Below, one piece after another: positions 44,329 through 48,483 of a stretch of DNA of 48,483 nt. How positions within the stretch are numbered: position 1 is the stretch's first letter; every line of letters begins with the position of its first letter. Origin of the DNA: Acidobacteriota bacterium (GTDB lineage: Bacteria > Acidobacteriota > Terriglobia > Acidiferrales > UBA7541); the NCBI GenBank assembly GCA_003223255.1, contig QHYJ01000060.1, positions 1 through 48,483 on the forward strand. Reading direction: 5' to 3'. Made by a program: the position numbers and the translations under genes. The notes below the pieces were generated by a model. That model saw nothing but the letters and a program-made list of their open reading frames with translations, did no database searches and was not told the origin of the DNA.

Positions 44329-45270
44329 CTATTTTGCGCTTCGTTGTTTTCGAATCTCCTCCAAGCGCTTCTTCAAATACTCCTGATATTCCTGCAATAG
44401 CTTTGCATCGCTCGGGGTGGAATAAATCTCGCTCGACTTGTACTTCCCTTCGTCAAACTTCTTTTTCGTCCACTCATCGTGAATGCGGATCTCATCCGCG
44501 CGGTCGAGGACTTCTCTCACCAGTTGTGGCGGAACAAAATACACGCCTTCGCGGTCGCCAACAACGAGGTCACCCGGCATCACCGTCACCCCGCCGATGC
44601 GCACGGGAATATTGATGCCCGTTAGCATGACATTTCCGATCGGCGTGGGATCAACGGATCGAAAATAGGCGGGCATATCGATCTCCGCAATTCCGTTGAG
44701 GTCCCGGATACTTCCATCCACAACCAGCCCGCCGCCGTTGGTCGCCTTCATGACGTAATAAAAGAGGTTGTCGCCGACGATGGTCCCATTCACCTTCTTG
44801 CCAAAAATGTCCACAACCAGCACATCGCCAGGCTGCAGCATATCGATCGCCGTCTGATTCGTGAGCCGCGGAACGCCACGGTCTTTCGCTTTGTTTCTGG
44901 CGATTTCGTCGACGTCCGGGCGTAACGGCATGAATTGCACGGTAAAAGCCCTCCCAACCATGGGCTTTCCGGGATGCAGGATTTGAAATCCATCCGCGTA
45001 CTGGTTGTTGAAGCCTCTTTGCTGAAGAACGGCCCAAACTTCCTCGGAAGAGAGTTCGCGCGCGCGTTCCAGCAGGTCGTTTGGCACTTTGGGCCTGCCG
45101 TCGGGGAAGCGGTCAAATGGCTCCAGTGCCGTGTAATCCACTAGATCCTGTTTAGAGAAGCTCATTAGTTGCGCCCGCGCCAATGTAGGTGCAACCAGAG
45201 TAAGAACGCACACGGAAAGAGCTGCCTTAGCGCTCAGGCTGTTGAGAAGGCTAGCGGCAAAATCTTTCAT
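44329..45270 (-). CDS. Exported RraA-family protein 2
   Basis: A 313-residue protein with a signal peptide (residues 1-32, KAALSVCVLTLVAPTLARA) and an RraA-like domain: GDVLVVDIFGK, GDNLFYYVMKATNGGGLVVDGSIRD (the DGxxRD metal/substrate motif) and VTVMPGDLVVGDREGVYFVPP. A long coiled, basic C-terminal tail (about residues 265-313) follows and is not present in ordinary RraA. The start at 45270 is fixed by GGAGG 6 bases upstream; the next in-frame ATG upstream has no such site. It is divergent from the dehydratase gene, with a 190-base gap. Like RraA 1, it may be an aldolase or decarboxylase acting on keto acids in the periplasm (inference). Confidence 0.82.
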   Translation of the reverse strand: MKDFAASLLNSLSAKAALSVCVLTLVAPTLARAQLMSFSKQDLVDYTALEPFDRFPDGRPKVPNDLLERARELSSEEVWAVLQQRGFNNQYADGFQILHPGKPMVGRAFTVQFMPLRPDVDEIARNKAKDRGVPRLTNQTAIDMLQPGDVLVVDIFGKKVNGTIVGDNLFYYVMKATNGGGLVVDGSIRDLNGIAEIDMPAYFRSVDPTPIGNVMLTGINIPVRIGGVTVMPGDLVVGDREGVYFVPPQLVREVLDRADEIRIHDEWTKKKFDEGKYKSSEIYSTPSDAKLLQEYQEYLKKRLEEIRKQRSAK

Positions 45271-45460
45271 AGGATTCCTCCAACGCGGTGAGTACCTTGA
45301 CTCGCGACTACCCACCCTGTTCATTCACTGTCGCGAGCCGAAAACTCTCAAATGCGCGGGTATTTGTCAAACTCGAAGGCTTGTCTGGACACCGCAATCT
45401 CGGTATTGTGTCCTGCAATATTCAAGAAGTGCGCAAAACCGCTGTGGGAGTATACAAACT

Positions 45461-46828
45461 ATGCGCAATAAAAATCGCCCGCTACTGGATCGCCGCGAAA
45501 TTTTGAAATCCTCCGCCGCCGCTTTGGGCAGTTCGCTGCTCTTAGGAGAATCGATGGACGCTTATCCCAAAGGCGTTAATACCAACTCGCGGCCCTCAGA
45601 TCTGAAGATCACCGACCTTCGTGTAGCTACCGTTGTGAAGCCAGGGCCCAGCCCTTGTCCGTTGATTCGAATCGATACCAATCAGGGCGTGAGCGGACTC
45701 GGGGAAGTACGCGACGGTGCCAGCCCCACTTACGTCCTTTTCTTAAAAAGCCGCATCCTGGGCGAAAATCCATTACAAATCGACAAAATCTTCCGCAAGA
45801 TCAAACAGTTCGGTGGACACGCACGTCAAGCCGGCGGAGTTTGTGCCATCGAAATGGCGTTGTGGGACATCGCGGGCAAGGTTTATAACGCCCCCGTCTA
45901 CGCAATGCTGGGTGGTAAATTCCGCGACAAGATTCGCATCTATGCAGATACGGAGGAATCCAGAGACCCCGAAATTTACGCCCAGCGGATGAAAGAGCGC
46001 AAAGAAGGAATGGGACTGACCTGGCTGAAAATGGATTTGGGGATCGAGATGGTCGCCGACACGCCTGGTACGGTCACCAATCCCACGGACTTGAACCAAT
46101 GGGAGGCGAACCAGCTTCCTCATCCCTTCTTGGCGATGGAAGTAACGAACAAAGGTATTGCAATGCTTGAGGAATACGTCGCGGCCGTCCGTAATGCCGT
46201 GGGCATGGAAATCCCGCTTGCCATGGACCATCTTGGACATCTTGGGGTGAAGTCCATCATCCGCCTCGGCAAAGCCTATGAAAAATACAACTTGTCCTGG
46301 ATGGAGGATGTGATCCCTTGGACGTACCCAGACTTGCTCAAGCAGATTTCCGACCAGAGCCCGACCCCCATCCTAACCGGCGAGGATATTTACTTGAAAG
46401 AGCCGTTTCGCCTCCTGTGCGAAAGGCATGCCATTAGTAAGATCCATCCCGACCTCGCCACCTCGGGAGGCATCCTGGAAACTCACAAGATCGGGGACAT
46501 GGCGGAGGAATATGGGGTCCCCATGGCCATGCACTTTGCTGGAACACCAGTCTGCTGCATGGCGAACGTGCATTGCGCTGCCGCCACTCAGAATTTCCTG
46601 GCGCTCGAGAATCACTCTCTCGACGTGCCCTGGTGGTCATCGCTGGTCCAAGAAGGAGTCAACAATTCAATTGTGAAACGCGGCTGGATTGAGCTCCCTG
46701 ATCGACCTGGTCTCGGCGTAACTCTCAACGAGGATGTAGTGCGGCAGCACTTGGCGCCAGGAACAGGCTACTTTGAGCCCACCCCACAATGGGATCATGA
46801 GCACTCCTGGGATCGACTCTGGAGTTAG
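45461..46828 (+). CDS. Tat-exported enolase-superfamily dehydratase (mandelate racemase/MLE type)
   Basis: A 455-residue enolase-superfamily protein with a Tat signal (DRREILK, R11-R12) and a hydrophobic segment to about residue 30. The N-terminal capping domain opens with ITDLRVATVVKPG. Barrel residues visible are K190-x-D192 in WLKMDLG, D256-H257, E282 in SWMEDV, E308-D309 in TGEDI and H358 in MHFAGTP. The general base pair and three acidic metal ligands are consistent with an acid-sugar dehydratase. The start at 45461 was chosen because GGGAG lies 10 bases upstream; a longer frame upstream has no export signal. Tat export, as a folded metal-loaded enzyme, matches the two PLP enzymes. The substrate is unknown. 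Confidence 0.85.
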   Translation: MRNKNRPLLDRREILKSSAAALGSSLLLGESMDAYPKGVNTNSRPSDLKITDLRVATVVKPGPSPCPLIRIDTNQGVSGLGEVRDGASPTYVLFLKSRILGENPLQIDKIFRKIKQFGGHARQAGGVCAIEMALWDIAGKVYNAPVYAMLGGKFRDKIRIYADTEESRDPEIYAQRMKERKEGMGLTWLKMDLGIEMVADTPGTVTNPTDLNQWEANQLPHPFLAMEVTNKGIAMLEEYVAAVRNAVGMEIPLAMDHLGHLGVKSIIRLGKAYEKYNLSWMEDVIPWTYPDLLKQISDQSPTPILTGEDIYLKEPFRLLCERHAISKIHPDLATSGGILETHKIGDMAEEYGVPMAMHFAGTPVCCMANVHCAAATQNFLALENHSLDVPWWSSLVQEGVNNSIVKRGWIELPDRPGLGVTLNEDVVRQHLAPGTGYFEPTPQWDHEHSWDRLWS

Positions 46829-47092
46829 ATGGTTGGCAGGGGCGGCAGGGATCAAATTCCTCCAGGCTAAGATCTATAGTAACTTGATTCTGTGACGGGC
46901 TCGTCTAGGTTGACACAGCCACTGAACGTGTAAGTGTATCCGGGGTGAGCTGTGATGGTGTCGGTCGATAAGGCGACAGTCTCGTGTGGCACGAGCGCCG
47001 TAAGCGGGAGGGATTTGCGGACGTTTTAGGCAGATATGCAAGCAATCACTGCGATTTCGCGTACTCCGCTTTGGCTTGCTTGAGGATGGCGT

Positions 47093-47515
47093 TTAATAAA
47101 TCGCCCATACTCCGGGTGTAACGACCTCTAATAAGTGCCCATCAGGGTCGCGAAAAAACAGCGCCTCTGCTCCATATTTCCAAGACTCGCGAAACTCGAT
47201 CGGGACGCCTTGCGAAACGATCCAATTTTCCCAAGCCGACAATTCCGAACGAGCAATGCCGAATGCGACGTGGATCGACCCGGAGGCGTCTGTGTCGGGG
47301 GTCGCACCTTTCTTGAACAGCAACAACACACTGCGATCGCCCGCGCGCATTGCACACAGCCGCGCTTTATCGTCCAGCTTGTCGCCGTCGAGGTCCATAA
47401 CTTCAAAGCCGAAGACCCGTCGGTAGAACTCAGCCGAGCGCGCCACACTCTCTACGTACAAAGAGGTCTCGAGAATCCCATTCACCCTTGGAGGGGTCTT
47501 CGGCTGTTCAGCCAT
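47093..47515 (-). CDS. VOC family protein (glyoxalase/bleomycin-resistance type)
   Basis: A 140-residue glyoxalase-fold protein. It starts with a short polar tail, then ILETSLYVESVARSAEFYRRVFGFEV, GDRSVLLLFKKG, IHVAFGIARSELSAWENWI and ALFFRDPDGHLLEVVTPGVW. Metal ligands are His in SIHVAFG and Glu in HLLEVVTP; the N-terminal ligand position is less clear. Members isomerise, cleave or sequester small molecules with a divalent metal. It lies inside the island near its right end and reads towards the dehydratase gene. No partner gene is adjacent, so the role is open. A further 20-codon reverse-strand frame overlaps its 3' end but is not supported as a gene. Confidence 0.85.
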   Translation of the reverse strand: MAEQPKTPPRVNGILETSLYVESVARSAEFYRRVFGFEVMDLDGDKLDDKARLCAMRAGDRSVLLLFKKGATPDTDASGSIHVAFGIARSELSAWENWIVSQGVPIEFRESWKYGAEALFFRDPDGHLLEVVTPGVWAIY

Positions 47516-47739
47516 GATACGCAGTTCCTTCCCGCGGGGCTTATGGAGGCTTCTGGCGATTGCTGCATTAGAGCACGATAGTCCAAATTATGCTGCGCCA
47601 ACTTCCGTTCCGTCGGAGCCACGATAGCAAACCGCACGAGGGCATTCCACATCCTTCCGGCGGGGCATTCGGGTGCGGTTCTAATCAAATATCCCACTCT
47701 TTTCCTCACCGGGCTTCAACTACGGCGCCGGGGAGAACG

Positions 47740-47774
47740 GCGGGTTGGAGGTTCGAGTCCTCCCCGGTTCACCA
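47740..47774 (+). repeat. Right attachment-site-like repeat (tRNA-Lys 3' end copy)
   Basis: Exact 35-bp copy of 23230-23264, including CCA. No tRNA 5' half precedes it, so it is not a functional tRNA gene but the trace left by integration. Confidence 0.88.
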
Positions 47775-47801
47775 AATTGTCCTGTGATCTGTTTCGGACC
47801 A

Positions 47802-48483
47802 TCATTCTTTCTTGGCAACCGTTAAATCGCCCGGCCTGTCTCCCTTGGACAAGGTCCAGCCGGACGCGAGCGTTAGCTTCCAGCCGTTTCCTTTAACCTC
47901 GCCTGCCGTACCGGCACTGTCCTTCGGTGCTTCCACCGCAACGCGCACGAATCTGCCCTGCCCGCGAACGATGAGCGCTCCTCGGCTAGCCTCGAGAACA
48001 CCCCACCTGTCCGTGACGCGCAGCGTCGTATAGGCGCTGTAAGTGTCGTCAATCGGAATGACACCGTTAGGGTCAAAGCTGAAGTGGAACTGCTCCATCA
48101 CCGGCAGCGCCAGCACAGGGCCGGTAACCAAACGCTTTTTGTAATCTTCGAGCTGCGCTTTTCGCTGTTCTTCTTGCTGCGTTTCGAGCCAACGGAGCGC
48201 TACACCGTCGTAAACGGTTGCCCTTTGCTCTGCGGCTGCGGATAAATCCGGTGGCAGCACAACGCTGTAGGATTGCTGCAGGAGATCTCCCAAGTTCGAT
48301 TTTGACGTCAAGCTCTTGCGCCACGGTTTGCCCGACAAATCCAACAACAGGCCATAGGCCGGTCCGCTGACATAGGCAAAAGATCGCGAGAAGGCCGGTT
48401 CCGATTCCGCCGAACTAAATCGCCCGATGACCGCTTCCACCGCGGCCGCATCGGAAGTGCCTCGCAGTTTGTAACCGGTATAT
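47802..48483 (-). CDS. Uncharacterised protein, N-terminus beyond the window
   Basis: The reading frame is open to the right edge: upstream of the first internal GTG at 48440 it continues TGYKLRGTSDAAA without a stop. At least 226 residues are seen. The middle part is rich in Gln and Glu with a probable helix (LRWLETQQEEQRKAQLEDYKKRL), followed by a beta-rich C-terminal part (YSAYTTLRVTDRWGVLEASRGALIV, VRVAVEAPKD). No family was recognised and no transmembrane segment is seen. It is just outside the right island boundary and ends 28 bases from the repeat. Confidence 0.7.
   Translation of the reverse strand, partial: YTGYKLRGTSDAAAVEAVIGRFSSAESEPAFSRSFAYVSGPAYGLLLDLSGKPWRKSLTSKSNLGDLLQQSYSVVLPPDLSAAAEQRATVYDGVALRWLETQQEEQRKAQLEDYKKRLVTGPVLALPVMEQFHFSFDPNGVIPIDDTYSAYTTLRVTDRWGVLEASRGALIVRGQGRFVRVAVEAPKDSAGTAGEVKGNGWKLTLASGWTLSKGDRPGDLTVAKKE

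Noticed and set aside
47740-47774. A second tRNA-Lys gene
   Set aside because: Only the 3' 35 bases are present; no 5' acceptor arm, D-arm or anticodon precedes them.

Overview
The window looks like a chromosomal segment from a soil Acidobacteriota bacterium (Koribacter/Solibacter-like). The evidence is family content rather than any marker gene: two long MacB/FtsX-type permeases of the 'acidobacterial duplicated orphan permease' kind behind a PadR regulator, a secreted 1060-residue Asp-box/BNR propeller protein, an ECF42-type sigma factor with YCII (DGPF) proteins, exported RraA, RidA and PLP enzymes, and the tail of an Oar-like TonB receptor. No rRNA, ribosomal or replication gene is present. 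Two tRNA genes are: Leu(UAG) and Lys(CUU).

Layout. 1-3.8 kb is mobile-element debris: the end of an ISKra4-type transposase with an in-frame stop, a fatty-acid-hydroxylase-family gene, and an ORF-less group II intron cutting a gene coupled to it, then a PilZ-like gene and a non-coding stretch. 4.2-7.6 kb holds tRNA-Leu, a DUF3891 protein, an MFS transporter, a DUF4282 membrane protein and PadR. 7.6-12.9 kb holds two tandem permease genes, each broken by an internal deletion. 13.0-16.2 kb is the secreted propeller protein. 16.7-21.9 kb is an ECF42 regulon: the sigma factor, a VOC protein, three intact and one broken YCII genes, an exported alpha/beta hydrolase and a 93-residue orphan. Five of its upstream regions carry the same TGTCGA-N17-CG(A/T)C element. 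22.1-23.1 kb encodes a DHH-family phosphoesterase.

23.2-47.8 kb is probably an integrated island. A 35-bp copy of the 3' end of tRNA-Lys (23230-23264) recurs exactly at 47740-47774, bracketing about 24.5 kb. No integrase remains. The left end carries a rearranged hydroxylase pseudogene with a perfect 111-bp inverted repeat and a 47-bp direct repeat. The rest is a metabolic locus: TonB-like protein, two MFS carriers, GNAT, NAD-epimerase-like protein, DapA-like lyase, di-heme cytochrome c, PQQ dehydrogenase, two exported RraA proteins, two Tat-exported SelA-fold PLP enzymes each overlapping an exported RidA gene, a TPR protein, a CBM9-like protein and a Tat-exported enolase-superfamily dehydratase.

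How the genes may work together (inference): most island enzymes carry Sec or Tat signals, so the locus reads as a largely periplasmic route. PQQ dehydrogenase plus cytochrome c would oxidise an alcohol or sugar; the dehydratase and PLP lyases would remove water or ammonia; RidA would hydrolyse the enamine/imine released; RraA-type lyases would cleave the keto-acid product. MFS carriers would bring products to the cytoplasmic DapA-like and dehydrogenase-like proteins. The substrate cannot be read from sequence; a sugar acid or amino-sugar acid is one reasonable guess. At least seven genes in the window are disrupted, so either this locus is decaying or the assembly holds small deletions.
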